Source: Bifidobacterium asteroides | Lineage (GTDB): Bacteria; Actinomycetota; Actinomycetes; Actinomycetales; Bifidobacteriaceae | Direction: 5' to 3' | NCBI RefSeq assembly: GCF_019469425.1 | Contig: NZ_CP048272.1 | Location: 1,550,001-1,614,000 of the forward strand | DNA length: 64,000 nucleotides | The notes under the pieces: generated by a model | The model's input: the letters and a program-made list of their open reading frames with translations, nothing else | Told to the model about the DNA's origin: nothing | Database searches by the model: none | Made by a program: the position numbers and the translations under genes | Part shown: positions 25,404-34,771 of the stretch, one piece after another | Layout: the number at the start of each line of letters is the position of its first letter | Position numbering within the stretch: the stretch's first letter is position 1

Positions 25404-27323
25404 ATGAAAAAAACCGCACTCATTCACAATTCAGCCATCGGCCTGACCATTTCCCTCATTCTCTGTCTGACGTGTGGACTTATGTCCAATCTGGCTCAAA
25501 CCGATGGGGGACACGTTACCAAGGAGACGCTGCAAATTGAATCGCCGTCAGGCCACCGATTGAGCATGGACATGCTCCAGCCGAAAACAGCTTCCCCCAA
25601 GCACCCGGCACCTGCCATTGTCTTTGCTCACGGAGGCAACACCAACAAGGAGAAAAGCGATGACTTCCAGATTGAGTGGGCCCGCAGAGGTTTCGTCGTG
25701 GTATCTTTCGACCTCTATGGCCATGGCGAATCTGAAATCCTCAATGACCAGGAATGGCTGGTGAACGGGCGCGGACTGTATGACACAGTGGAGTACCTCA
25801 CCTCTCTCCCCTTTGTCGACGCTGATCGGATAGGGGTTTCAGGGCATTCAAGAGGCGGGAACACCATACACGAATCCATCCTGATCGATAACAAGCGCCG
25901 GCATCCACTGATCAAGACCGTGCTCTATGTCAGCCGAGACCCGGTCTATAGGGACAACGAGACGGCTGCTTTCGGATATGTACCCGGCAAGACCAACGTC
26001 GTCGAAGCAGCCAGGAAGAACACCAACGGCAAGTATTTCAACTACTACCGTGAGCGCACCGTAGGAGTACTCGCCGGCAAATACGACGACTATTCTTTCA
26101 AGGAAAAAGATACGTCAACTGGCAAAATCAAGCCCAACCCACAGTACCTCAAATCAAATAACGCACGATCCTTCCTCAACTTCGGCATCACACCCACCGA
26201 TCAGACCCCTGCAGGAATCAGCGGCCGGTGGTACCACAAGCAGATCAATGGCCATCAAGCTTCGCACGTCATATACATGGAGAATGGGACGCATGGAACG
26301 GTGCTCTTCCTATCCCGACCCTGCACTGACGCTGTTCAATTCATGGTGCAGGCTTTCAACTTGAAAACAGGCCTTGCCGACGGCGACCATATCTATCCTG
26401 TTAAAATGATCGGAGGGCTTCTTGGACTGATTGGCCTCATGCTCTTCATGGTCTATGGAACACTCTGTCTAGTCAGAACCAACCTCTTCAAAAAGGCCGG
26501 ATCAGAGGAACCGGCACGCATGCGTCAAGCTGATGCCAATAAGGGAGGTTCAGTATGGCTTTGGGTCTGCCTGCTGTCAGCCACTGCCTTCTCAGTTGCC
26601 AGTGCCTTGACATTGTTCGGGCTGAAAGTCGACAAGCATATCGGCAACTTCTTTCGACAAGGCATGCCCTTGTTCTACGGTGTTTGGGGCTGTCTGAATG
26701 CCGTATTCATGATTGGACTGACGATTCTGTGGTACCGCATGTATGCGCGAAAGAGGGGCATTAAAGTCTCGGATCTTGATCTGCCCATCAGTGGGGGAAG
26801 ACTTTGGCAGACAATAAAGCTTGCACTGACAGTGAGTCTTCTGGCTATATTGCTGATCTTCACCTGCAAGTTCCTCTTCAACTCCGATTTCCGGTTCTGG
26901 TACTGGGCCGCCAGACCATTCACCGCCGACAAGATTCCTGAGATGCTCAAGCTACTGCCCTTCTTCCTTGTAGCCTACGGAACCACATCGGTCTTCATCA
27001 ATAGCCTGAATTACTCCACCTCATTCGGGAGGAGCCCAGCAGCCAACATAGGTCTGCTGGCATTCTTCGACATGCTGCCGGCCCTGCTTATAGCAGTAGC
27101 TGGATATGGGTATTTCTTCGCCACTGGAGTCAACGGTCTTTTTGGCAACAGCACACAGATACCGGACTGGATGCTGACACCCTTGGTTCCACTGGCCGTC
27201 ATGCCTCTGGTGACCCGGGCGATCTACCGTCACACCCGAAATCCCTATCTGGGCGGCATCATTACCGCAATCATCGTCACGATAATGACCTGCATCAACT
27301 CGCAGATATCCTTCCCCGCCTGA
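25404..27323 (+). CDS. Alpha/beta hydrolase fused to a polytopic membrane domain
   Basis: The protein has 639 residues. An N-terminal signal-anchor (ISLILCLTCGLMS) is followed by an alpha/beta hydrolase of about 300 residues with the oxyanion-loop motif FAHGGNTNKEK, nucleophile GHSRGG near residue 150 and a likely catalytic His in ENGTHGT. The C-terminal half has about eight membrane helices. The hydrolase part should sit outside the membrane. The substrate is unknown. The start has AAAAAGGA upstream. It is divergent from the XRE gene, which may regulate it, and ends before a bidirectional hairpin. Confidence 0.75.
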   Translation: MKKTALIHNSAIGLTISLILCLTCGLMSNLAQTDGGHVTKETLQIESPSGHRLSMDMLQPKTASPKHPAPAIVFAHGGNTNKEKSDDFQIEWARRGFVVVSFDLYGHGESEILNDQEWLVNGRGLYDTVEYLTSLPFVDADRIGVSGHSRGGNTIHESILIDNKRRHPLIKTVLYVSRDPVYRDNETAAFGYVPGKTNVVEAARKNTNGKYFNYYRERTVGVLAGKYDDYSFKEKDTSTGKIKPNPQYLKSNNARSFLNFGITPTDQTPAGISGRWYHKQINGHQASHVIYMENGTHGTVLFLSRPCTDAVQFMVQAFNLKTGLADGDHIYPVKMIGGLLGLIGLMLFMVYGTLCLVRTNLFKKAGSEEPARMRQADANKGGSVWLWVCLLSATAFSVASALTLFGLKVDKHIGNFFRQGMPLFYGVWGCLNAVFMIGLTILWYRMYARKRGIKVSDLDLPISGGRLWQTIKLALTVSLLAILLIFTCKFLFNSDFRFWYWAARPFTADKIPEMLKLLPFFLVAYGTTSVFINSLNYSTSFGRSPAANIGLLAFFDMLPALLIAVAGYGYFFATGVNGLFGNSTQIPDWMLTPLVPLAVMPLVTRAIYRHTRNPYLGGIITAIIVTIMTCINSQISFPA

Positions 27324-27349
27324 CAGGGAACCATTTAGCCCAAATCCTC

Positions 27350-27383
27350 CCCGTCCCTGTCCGGGAAAATCGACAAGGACGGG
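27350..27383. terminator. Hairpin between convergent hydrolase and dnaG
   Basis: CCCGTCC-x-TGTC pairs with GACA-x-GGACGGG, a 12-bp stem with one mismatch. It lies between two convergent genes, so it may end both. T-runs are weak. Confidence 0.55.
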
Positions 27384-27408
27384 AAGATAGATTTAGCCGG
27401 CCGCCGGT

Positions 27409-29505
27409 TCACTCGGCGTTGCCGAAGACCTGGTTGCGCAATTCGTTGCGCTGGGTCTCGTACTGGGTGAGCTGACCAAGAAGGTTGAACTTCTCCTGAC
27501 CGTCGGGCAACTGATTCATCCGGTGCCTGGCCGAAGCGATCAAACGCATGTAGGTGGCGTCCAACAGTCTTGCCAGCAGCTCGGAGGCGTACTGACGCTC
27601 CTCCGGGCTAGGCTGCTTCAGCTGGACATCCGTGTCCGCATCTTCGGAGCCCGCGCCCTGATCGTCCCCCTCATTGCCTTTCTCGGAACCTGGGCCTGAG
27701 CCTCGCTGCTTATCCTCCTGCTTATCCAAATTCAGCGGCAAGGGCATGACGGCTAGCTCATTGATGGCCGACTCCAGCATGGGCCCGCCCGCCTTGGTTA
27801 GATTATGCATCCACAGTCCCTGTGGCGTCTTCCTGTCGGGCAGCCCTCCGGCGGCCTGCACAGCCCGATAGAGCGAGCGGAAAATCGGAACCTCGAAACT
27901 GTCCGGACTGAGCTGGCCGAAGGCATCCGACCCAACCGCCCTGGGAATCTGAATGAGCACGCCCATGAACTGCTGCTCGCAGATGAAGACAGAATCATCG
28001 ATGTGGTGGTAGCCCTGTCGAAGGGCATCCTCGCGCTGTATACTGCGGCGTCGCATGGCATCGTCACTGCCATGGCCCGCACGACCCTCCGATTCACCTG
28101 CACCACGGTGAGAAGTGCGGACCGCATAGGCATCCTGGTCCTTCACATGCAGCTTGCGACGTGCCCTGTTGACCTCCTGACGCAGCAGATCCAGATCCAC
28201 GCCGATTCTTCTGGCGGTCTTGCGGGTATAGGCCCCCACCAGAGAGCGATCCCTGATCTGGGCCAGAATGGGCGCTACGGCCTTGACCGCCCCCATCTGC
28301 CCGGTGGTGTACTGGGTGTCGAACATGGCCACGGCAGTGTCGATGACAAAGTCGTACAGCGGTCGGGCATGCTCAACCAAGGATCGCACAGCCTCATCGC
28401 CGTACTGGATGCGCAGATCGCATGGATCCAGATTCTCCCGAGCCACCGCCACGAAGGTCTGCGTCAGAAAGCTCCCGTCAAGGCCGAAGGCATGCAGGGC
28501 GGCCTTCTGCCCGGCCGCATCCCCATCGAAGGTGAAGACCACTCGGGATCCCTGGACCGGCCCCACCAGCTGGATGGCCCCCAGGGCATCGTCGGAGATG
28601 AGCCGGCGGACGATCTTGGCATGGTCCTCGCCGAAGGCAGTGCCGCAGGTGGCTACAGCCGTATCGACGCCGGCAAGGTGGCAGGCCATGACGTCGGTGT
28701 AGCCTTCCACAATGACCACCTGCCGCTTTTTGACAATGGCGTCCTTGGCCAGATCGATGCCGTAGAGCACCTGGTTCTTGCGGTAGAGCTGGGTGTCCGG
28801 CGTGTTGATGTACTTGGCGCTGATGCCGTCGTCCTCGTAGAGCTTGCGAGCGCCGAAGCCCAAGGTGCGTCCTGTGGAATCCCTGATGGGCCAGGTGACC
28901 CTGCCCCGGAAGTAGTCGTAAACCCCACGTTGCCCCTGTCTGGCCAGCCCGGCGTCCAGCATCTCCTGCTGGGTGAAACCCTTGGTGGACAGATGGCGAA
29001 CCAGGTTGTCCCATCCGCGTGGGGCGTACCCGCAGCCGAAGCGTGCGCTGTCAGCCTGGGAAAAGGTCCTGCCCGCCAAGAGCTTGCGCCCCGCCAGCGC
29101 CTCCTTGCTCATGATCTGCGAGACGAAGAAACGCTGAGCCTCCTCGTTGGCCTCCAGCAACCGGGAACGTTTGGACCCGCGACGCGTGTCCTGGCGGGAG
29201 TTTTCGTAATGCAGCTCGATCTGGTACTTGTCTGCCAGGATTTCGACGGCATCGCCGAACTCGACGTTCTCCTCCTGTTCCACGTAGGTGAAGACATCGC
29301 CGCCCAGGCCGCAGCCGAAGCAGTGCCAGACCCCCATGGAGGGACGCACTGAAAAGGAGGGGGACTTCTCGTCGTGGAAGGGGCACAAGCCCATGTAGGT
29401 GCCGGAACCGGAAGGCTTCAGGGTCACACTTTCAGATACGATCTCATACAGATCGGCCTTGGCCCTGACCTTCTCAATGTCTTCCTTCTTGATCATTCCG
29501 GACAT
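27409..29505 (-). CDS. dnaG: DNA primase DnaG
   Basis: The protein has 698 residues and makes RNA primers at the replication fork. The CHC2 zinc finger lies at residues 41-65 (CPFHDEKSPSF then WHCFGCG). The TOPRIM core contains VEGYTDVMACHLAG and FDGDAAGQKAA. The C-terminal helicase-binding part is interrupted by a Ser/Gly/Glu/Asp-rich low-complexity stretch (EKGNEGDDQGAGSEDAD). It starts at ATG 29505. It is followed on the same strand by no close gene and preceded by dgt, 57 bp away, a pairing common in Actinobacteria. Confidence 0.96.
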   Translation of the reverse strand: MSGMIKKEDIEKVRAKADLYEIVSESVTLKPSGSGTYMGLCPFHDEKSPSFSVRPSMGVWHCFGCGLGGDVFTYVEQEENVEFGDAVEILADKYQIELHYENSRQDTRRGSKRSRLLEANEEAQRFFVSQIMSKEALAGRKLLAGRTFSQADSARFGCGYAPRGWDNLVRHLSTKGFTQQEMLDAGLARQGQRGVYDYFRGRVTWPIRDSTGRTLGFGARKLYEDDGISAKYINTPDTQLYRKNQVLYGIDLAKDAIVKKRQVVIVEGYTDVMACHLAGVDTAVATCGTAFGEDHAKIVRRLISDDALGAIQLVGPVQGSRVVFTFDGDAAGQKAALHAFGLDGSFLTQTFVAVARENLDPCDLRIQYGDEAVRSLVEHARPLYDFVIDTAVAMFDTQYTTGQMGAVKAVAPILAQIRDRSLVGAYTRKTARRIGVDLDLLRQEVNRARRKLHVKDQDAYAVRTSHRGAGESEGRAGHGSDDAMRRRSIQREDALRQGYHHIDDSVFICEQQFMGVLIQIPRAVGSDAFGQLSPDSFEVPIFRSLYRAVQAAGGLPDRKTPQGLWMHNLTKAGGPMLESAINELAVMPLPLNLDKQEDKQRGSGPGSEKGNEGDDQGAGSEDADTDVQLKQPSPEERQYASELLARLLDATYMRLIASARHRMNQLPDGQEKFNLLGQLTQYETQRNELRNQVFGNAE

Positions 29506-29562
29506 GACATCCAGCCTACCGGCCCAGGGGGATGTGTCGCGCCTGGCATAAATGCCGCAGGC

Positions 29563-30846
29563 CTATGGGCAGACCAGGGAATGCAGGGCCAGCGCCGAAC
29601 CGTCGGTCAGGGAGGCCACCTGGTCGATGGCCACCCGCAGACGCTCCGCATCCGAACCTGCCTGGCGCCAATCCTCCAGGAAGACATCCTCCAAGGCATC
29701 AGAGGGGGCTGGCGAATCGGCCATCATCACCTCAACCAGGTCGGTCACGATTTTCAGCTGCTCTGCGTGGAAGGGCTCCTTCTCGCGGGGAGCCATGACG
29801 AAGTAGACGGCAATCCCTTTCAAGGCCACAATCTCATAGGAGGTCCGGGAAGGAATGACCAGTCCCGCCGAGTACCTGGTCAGCGGACCATGGCCGTGGC
29901 GGCTTCGAGTGGCCGCCTCCACGGAGTCGGCAAAGCGGCCGATCAGATAGCTGGTGGTGTTCTTTAAAGTAGCCAGGGCCCGGCGTGAACCATCGAAGCC
30001 TGTCGGCAGCATGCCACGGACGGTCTCCAGGGCTCGGACCAACTGGTCGGCATCCCAGCGGTCGCCATACCAGGATTGGGCGGCCTGAACCACGCCATCG
30101 ATGATTCGAGGCTCAGCCAGTCGTTCAGGTAGGAAGGAACCAACCACGATGGCATCCTCCACGTCGTGGACGCTGTAAGCGATGTCATCAGCCAGATCCA
30201 TGACCTGGCATTCCATAGGCGTGCTGGCCCGCGGCGCCCCTTGCTTGAGCCAATGGAAGACCTCCTGATCGTCCGGATAGACGCAGAACTTGGCGGTCCT
30301 CTCCCCCTTAGGATGAGCCGAGGCCTCAGCCAGGGTCCAGGGGTATTTGACCGCAGCATCCAGAGCAGCCCTGGTCAGGTTAACCCCTGCTGAACGTCCG
30401 TCCGAGTGGAAGACCTTGGGCTCCAGTCTGGTCAGCAGACGGAGGGTCTGCGCATTGCCCTCAAATCCCCCTATATCCGAGGCCAGCGAGGACAGGGCGC
30501 GTTCGCCGTTGTGGCCGAAGGGCGGATGACCCAGGTCATGGGCCAGACAGGCACAGTCCACCACGTCGGGGTCACAGCCCAGCATGGTCCCAATCTGCCG
30601 TCCGATCTGAGCCACCTCCAGGGTGTGGGTCAACCGCGTGCGGGCAAAGTCATCAGTGCCAGCGACCAGGATCTGCGTCTTGGCCCCCAACCGACGCAAC
30701 GCCGAAGAATGGACCAGGCGCGCCCGATCACGTTCGAAGGGAGTCCTGCCGCTGGTCTTTGGAGGCTCTGGAGCCCACCGTTCCTGATCCCGGGCGGAGT
30801 AGCCCTCGGCCAGCAGGCGGGATCCGCCCTCCTCGTCAGTGCCCAT
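29563..30846 (-). CDS. dgt: Deoxyguanosinetriphosphate triphosphohydrolase-like protein
   Basis: The protein has 427 residues. The HD-domain metal ligands are in RLTHTLEV, CLAHDLGHPPFGHNGE and DLADDIAYSVHDVED. The family hydrolyses dGTP, or dNTPs more broadly, to the nucleoside and triphosphate, controlling dNTP pools. The N-terminal RDRARLVHSSALRRLGAKTQI segment is also conserved. It starts at ATG 30846, just after ohr, and precedes dnaG, so replication and dNTP control are linked. Confidence 0.93.
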   Translation of the reverse strand: MGTDEEGGSRLLAEGYSARDQERWAPEPPKTSGRTPFERDRARLVHSSALRRLGAKTQILVAGTDDFARTRLTHTLEVAQIGRQIGTMLGCDPDVVDCACLAHDLGHPPFGHNGERALSSLASDIGGFEGNAQTLRLLTRLEPKVFHSDGRSAGVNLTRAALDAAVKYPWTLAEASAHPKGERTAKFCVYPDDQEVFHWLKQGAPRASTPMECQVMDLADDIAYSVHDVEDAIVVGSFLPERLAEPRIIDGVVQAAQSWYGDRWDADQLVRALETVRGMLPTGFDGSRRALATLKNTTSYLIGRFADSVEAATRSRHGHGPLTRYSAGLVIPSRTSYEIVALKGIAVYFVMAPREKEPFHAEQLKIVTDLVEVMMADSPAPSDALEDVFLEDWRQAGSDAERLRVAIDQVASLTDGSALALHSLVCP

Positions 30847-30864
30847 CAGGCGCGTCCGCTCAGT

Positions 30865-31323
30865 TCAGTCCAGATCGTCCACGACCACCACTTCAGTGGG
30901 CACATTGCCCGCCGTGGCCTTGGAATAGGGGCAAAGCTCCTGGGTGCGCTCCACCAGGCGGGTGGCCAGATCACGATCGACGCCGGGCAGGCAAACCTCG
31001 ATCAGAGCCTTGATGCCAAAGGACTCGCCCTGGTCACCGAGGGAGATATGGGTGCGCACCCTGCTTTGGGCAAGCTTGGTGGCCGACACGCGCAACTCCT
31101 TGCCGGCCAGTCCCATGGCTCCCTGGAAGCAGGCGCCCCAGCCGATGGCGAAGAGCTGCTCGGGGTTGGTGCCCTGGCCCTTGCCCCCCATGGCCTTGGG
31201 CGTGTCCAGGTCCAAGGAGAGATCGGGCTCGTGGCTGTCCGCATGGCCCTCGCGGCCACCGGTGATGCCAGCTACAGCTGTGTACGATATATTGCTTGGT
31301 TCATTTCCTGTATATGTAGCCAT
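30865..31323 (-). CDS. Organic hydroperoxide resistance protein (Ohr/OsmC family)
   Basis: The protein has 152 residues. It has the two redox cysteines of the Ohr group, in GWGACFQGAM near residue 62 and ELCPYSKAT near residue 130, with a conserved Arg-Glu region between. Ohr enzymes reduce organic hydroperoxides using a lipoylated partner. It starts at ATG 31323 with GATGAGG upstream. The dgt ATG follows 18 bp after its stop, so the two may be co-transcribed. Confidence 0.92.
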   Translation of the reverse strand: MATYTGNEPSNISYTAVAGITGGREGHADSHEPDLSLDLDTPKAMGGKGQGTNPEQLFAIGWGACFQGAMGLAGKELRVSATKLAQSRVRTHISLGDQGESFGIKALIEVCLPGVDRDLATRLVERTQELCPYSKATAGNVPTEVVVVDDLD

Positions 31324-31393
31324 AACCTCATCTCACCACTAATAATGCCCCTTGACAAGGCTCCAAGCCTATGTTCGACCTGTGATTGTGGTC

Positions 31394-32752
31394 TCAAATT
31401 ACAGATTCAGGGGCAATCAGGTGCAGGTCGGCAGGGTCGACCACCTCATGCACACCCAGATAGAGCCGCGGAATCCGGCTACGCAGGCAGGTGAAAATCT
31501 CATAGCTGATGGTGTCGGCGGCCCGGGCCCAGTCATCAGCGGTTGGCTCAGCCCGATCCTCCCCCCGACCTGGCCCGAAGAGAACAACGGTATCGCCCTC
31601 GTTCACTCCCAATTCGGAAGCCATGCCCTTGAGATCAAGAACGCACTGGTCCATACAGACCCTGCCAGCGACGCGAACCAACTTGGGTCCTTGACGAGTC
31701 ATCAAACGGACGGGGCCGCCCAAGCGCTCCCGGCCCATAGCGCCCTCACGGTCGAAGCCCGAGGCAGACCGGTGAATCCCGTCGCCGTATCCCAGAGGCA
31801 AGATGGCCGTGCTTGTCGGCTTCTCCGTCAAATAAGTGCGTCCGTAGGAGACGCCGTGGCCGGCCGGCATATCCTTGACGGTGCCCAGCTGAGCCTGGAG
31901 GGTCATTGCCGGGCGTAGGCCATAATCAGTCGAAACCCCCATGGAGGGATCCGGCTCGTATCCGTACAGGCCGATGCCAGGACGGGTCAGGTCATAACGT
32001 ATCCCAGGACGGGTGAGTGTGGCGGCGGTGTTGGCCAGATGCCGGATTGCGGGCTTCATGCCGGCGGCCGCCATCCTGTCAGAGAACTCCTCGAAGAGGG
32101 CGATCTGCTCGCCAGTGGACGACACGAACTCGTCCACGCCAGGCATGTCGGCCACTGCCAGATGGCTGAAAAGCCCCACAGGCTCCAACAGACCCTGGGC
32201 GGCCAGGGTGGAGAGCTCGTGCAGGGCATCCCCGAAGGCTTCAGGAGTAAAGCCGTTGCGTCCGAAGCCGGTGTCCACCTTGATGTGGACACGGGCAGGC
32301 CTGCCAACCTGATCTGCAGCCTTAGCCACCATGTCCATGGTCTTCAGGGAACCGACGCCCAGGTCGATGTCAGCCTGAATCAGCTGACCGAAGGGGGCGC
32401 AGTCCCCGTTGAACATCCAGGACAGAATCCGGCAACGGTCGGAGCCTATGCCTGCACGACGCAGACGCAGGGCCTCGCTGGGCTGGGCCGTGCCCAGCCA
32501 GGTGGCCCCGCCGGCCAAGGCCGCCAGGGCGGCGGGGATGAGCCCATGGCCGTAGGCATCGGCCTTGACCACGCCCATGACTGCAGCACCGGGGTTCGTG
32601 GAATGAACCAGTTTCACCAGGGTGACCATATTGGCCTTCAAGGTCCGCAAGTCCACGATGATCTGCCCAGGATAGGCCCGAAGAGCTTCCTCGTAATGTC
32701 TCTGGCCCTCGGGCCCGGAGAACCGCCATGCCGGTGCTGCATTCAAAGTCAT
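31394..32752 (-). CDS. alr: Alanine racemase
   Basis: The protein has 452 residues from ATG 32752 (MTLNAAP). The open frame to 32950 overlaps the GNAT gene and is spurious. The PLP lysine is in VMGVVKADAYGHG near residue 50. The second catalytic Tyr is in the GVSYGRTY region, and RVAGRVCMDQ is also conserved. It supplies D-alanine for peptidoglycan. It is somewhat longer than usual because of an N-terminal extension of about 20 residues. The GNAT gene ends 31 bp upstream of it on the same strand. Confidence 0.95.
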   Translation of the reverse strand: MTLNAAPAWRFSGPEGQRHYEEALRAYPGQIIVDLRTLKANMVTLVKLVHSTNPGAAVMGVVKADAYGHGLIPAALAALAGGATWLGTAQPSEALRLRRAGIGSDRCRILSWMFNGDCAPFGQLIQADIDLGVGSLKTMDMVAKAADQVGRPARVHIKVDTGFGRNGFTPEAFGDALHELSTLAAQGLLEPVGLFSHLAVADMPGVDEFVSSTGEQIALFEEFSDRMAAAGMKPAIRHLANTAATLTRPGIRYDLTRPGIGLYGYEPDPSMGVSTDYGLRPAMTLQAQLGTVKDMPAGHGVSYGRTYLTEKPTSTAILPLGYGDGIHRSASGFDREGAMGRERLGGPVRLMTRQGPKLVRVAGRVCMDQCVLDLKGMASELGVNEGDTVVLFGPGRGEDRAEPTADDWARAADTISYEIFTCLRSRIPRLYLGVHEVVDPADLHLIAPESVI

Positions 32753-32783
32753 GGCTCCATTGTGCGACGGCGCTGCGACGGTC

Positions 32784-33434
32784 TCAGACAGTGACCAAGC
32801 GCTTGGCCTCCCTTTCGCGCTCAGCCAGGTCAAGGGGACGGCCGTGCCACTGATAGGCCACTCGCACGTTCTCGATCTCCTTGTTCTCAGGCATGATGAT
32901 GTTGCCGCAGCGGGTGAAACCATGGGTCTCCAGGATGTGCTGCATGGCATAGTTCTTCAGTCCCGTATCAGCGCGGATGTTCTCGTATCGGCGCATGCTC
33001 CAGTCAAGCAGGTCCCCGGCCGCGTGGCGCCCCAGTCCTGAGGCGGCCACCCGATGGATGGTGGTATAGGGGCGGTCGTCCAGCCAACTGCCATCGATGA
33101 CCCGATAATCCGGCTCCGGATCATGGAAGAGGGCAAAGACGCCGACGATGCGCTCGTGGCTGCCCTTGTGCTCGTCCAGCTCAGGTTCAGGGTAGACGGG
33201 ATCCTCAGGCATCTGATCCATGCCAGCTGCATCGTCAACCAAGAGCATGGTGTGGCCCCCGGCGATATCTTCGCGGATGCGTTCGGGCAGGGGGTACTTG
33301 TCCCCCCACTGACGGGGGTTGCCGGTCTCGGCCATCCGCTTCCTGGCGTAGGCGTAGACAGGCATGATCGCCTCAAAGTCGTCCATGGTGGCATGACGGA
33401 TCCAACGTGCAGTTTCCATCGCGTACCTGCTCAC
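32784..33434 (-). CDS. GNAT-family N-acetyltransferase
   Basis: The protein has 216 residues from a GTG at 33434 with GAGGT seven bases upstream. The fold signature is [20 protein letters not shown] at the N terminus, the acetyl-CoA-binding region VAASGLGRHAAGDLLDW near residue 145, and NYAMQHILETHGFTRCG near the C terminus. The acceptor is unknown. Its first 91 codons and 141 bp of its upstream region are repeated exactly at 40362-40776, where they are fused to luxS. It is followed by alr. Confidence 0.85.
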   Translation of the reverse strand: MSRYAMETARWIRHATMDDFEAIMPVYAYARKRMAETGNPRQWGDKYPLPERIREDIAGGHTMLLVDDAAGMDQMPEDPVYPEPELDEHKGSHERIVGVFALFHDPEPDYRVIDGSWLDDRPYTTIHRVAASGLGRHAAGDLLDWSMRRYENIRADTGLKNYAMQHILETHGFTRCGNIIMPENKEIENVRVAYQWHGRPLDLAEREREAKRLVTV

Positions 33435-33575
33435 TGTGGCTACCTCTTTCTCGACCGATGCGGGAGGGGCCAGGCCCGCCCCCGCGATTGCCGAAGTACG
33501 AGTGTATCCATCAGGAAGCTGCTACGAAGTGAGTACGCATTGAGCGAATCAGGGAATAGTTTGGGCTATTGCGCG
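33161..33575. repeat. 415-bp direct repeat, copy 1 (GNAT 5' part and upstream)
   Basis: This sequence is identical, base for base by eye, to 40362-40776. It covers codons 1-91 of the GNAT gene, its ribosome-binding site and its upstream region. Similarity ends at 33576, apart from a possible 1-bp offset continuing over CCTCT. Confidence 0.95.
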
Positions 33576-34621
33576 GCCTCTTGATTCCGACTTTTCGAGC
33601 GCAAACGACGGACACGGGTCAGGTTGACCACACTGTGTCGGCTGACCAGACGGGTTGGCATGACCACATGTCGCTGGAACTCCTTGCCCTGGCGTGCATC
33701 GAGGATCATTCCCACCGCCATCCTGGCCATCAGATCAAATGGCTGGTCCACCGTGGTAAGGGATGGCATCAAATACGAGGATGGATAGACGTTGTCGAAT
33801 CCGACAACAGACAAGTCCTGCCCGGGCTCCAGTCCACGTTCGCGCGCCGCTCTATAGATATTGACGGCTGTCAAGTCGTTGCAGGCCAGGATAGCAGTCG
33901 GACGATGAGCACGGTCCAGCAGATCACAAGCAGCCTGGTACCCTCTGTCAGGCAAATAGTCTCCCTGCTGAACCATAGTCGAGGGCAGGCTGGCACCGAT
34001 GGCTGCCAATGCTGCCCGGTATCCAGCCAGTCTGGCTTGCGCGGATTGCACATTCGCCGGTCCGGCGATAACTCCAATACACCGGTGGCCGGCGTCCAAA
34101 AGGCATTTGGCCGCCTGGTACCCTCCAGTCCAATTATCAAGCGTTATGCTCATGTCCTCATCGCTGACCAAGTCCACTGGATCGACCGCAACCAAGGGAA
34201 TGCCCCGTGCTTTGAGCACATTCTTGCCCTCCTGGTCTATGGAGGACATTTGGGTGATCACACCCAGCGGGTTGCGATCAATGATCCCCCTCAGACATTC
34301 CTCGGCGCGCCGCTGGTGGTCAGTCTGTGTCACCGTCAGAGCCAGACCGGCATCCAAAGCCCATTTTGAGGCATAACGTATCATCTCGATGGTGCCATTG
34401 TTGGCAATATAATCCACCACCAGCTCAATGGTTTGGGCGATCTTGGTACTGACAAGCGGATGCGCATAGCCCTGGTCAGCCAGAGCCTTTTCGACCCTGC
34501 GACGGGTTTTTGCCGCCACGCCCGGTCGACCGTTGATCACCTTGGATACGGTCGAAGCCGAGATGCCGAGCTGCTCGGCTATTGCGCCCACGTGCGGATT
34601 GCCGGGTTCCTGTCTGGCCAT
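33566..34621 (-). CDS. LacI-family regulator of the fucose cassette
   Basis: The protein has 351 residues from ATG 34621 with AAAGGA upstream. The N-terminal HTH (VGAIAEQLGISASTVSKVINGRPGV) lies at residues 7-32 and is followed by a periplasmic-binding-protein-like sensor domain. It is divergent from the fuconate dehydratase gene, so it probably controls the L-fucose genes. Its basic tail RRLRSKSRNQEAAQ is unusual. The last two codons and the stop lie inside the 415-bp repeat, so the insertion supplied the end of this gene. Confidence 0.88.
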   Translation of the reverse strand: MARQEPGNPHVGAIAEQLGISASTVSKVINGRPGVAAKTRRRVEKALADQGYAHPLVSTKIAQTIELVVDYIANNGTIEMIRYASKWALDAGLALTVTQTDHQRRAEECLRGIIDRNPLGVITQMSSIDQEGKNVLKARGIPLVAVDPVDLVSDEDMSITLDNWTGGYQAAKCLLDAGHRCIGVIAGPANVQSAQARLAGYRAALAAIGASLPSTMVQQGDYLPDRGYQAACDLLDRAHRPTAILACNDLTAVNIYRAARERGLEPGQDLSVVGFDNVYPSSYLMPSLTTVDQPFDLMARMAVGMILDARQGKEFQRHVVMPTRLVSRHSVVNLTRVRRLRSKSRNQEAAQ

Positions 34622-34771
34622 GTGCATCCTTTCCATTACCCAACAATCGTAACCAATGAAGAAGCGATAGCATCCATGTCGGGTTTAGAATTTTTACATT
34701 TCCGATTTTCAAATTTCTATTCATACGCCTATACTGAGGTATACGTTCACAAGATTGGCAAAGGAGCCACG
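34622..34771. promoter_or_regulatory. Divergent control region of the fucose cassette
   Basis: This 150-bp AT-rich gap separates the LacI gene from the fuconate dehydratase gene. TATACT at 34730-34735 is a good -10 for the plus-strand operon, with a weak TTTCAA about 17 bp upstream. TTAC-N9-GTAA at 34636-34652 is a possible operator. AAGGAG precedes the ATG at 34772. Confidence 0.45.

Noticed and set aside
27805-29352. A 515-codon open frame on the plus strand opposite dnaG
   Set aside because: It is antisense to a complete DnaG with all primase motifs; its peptide has no recognisable domain and the length is explained by high G+C.
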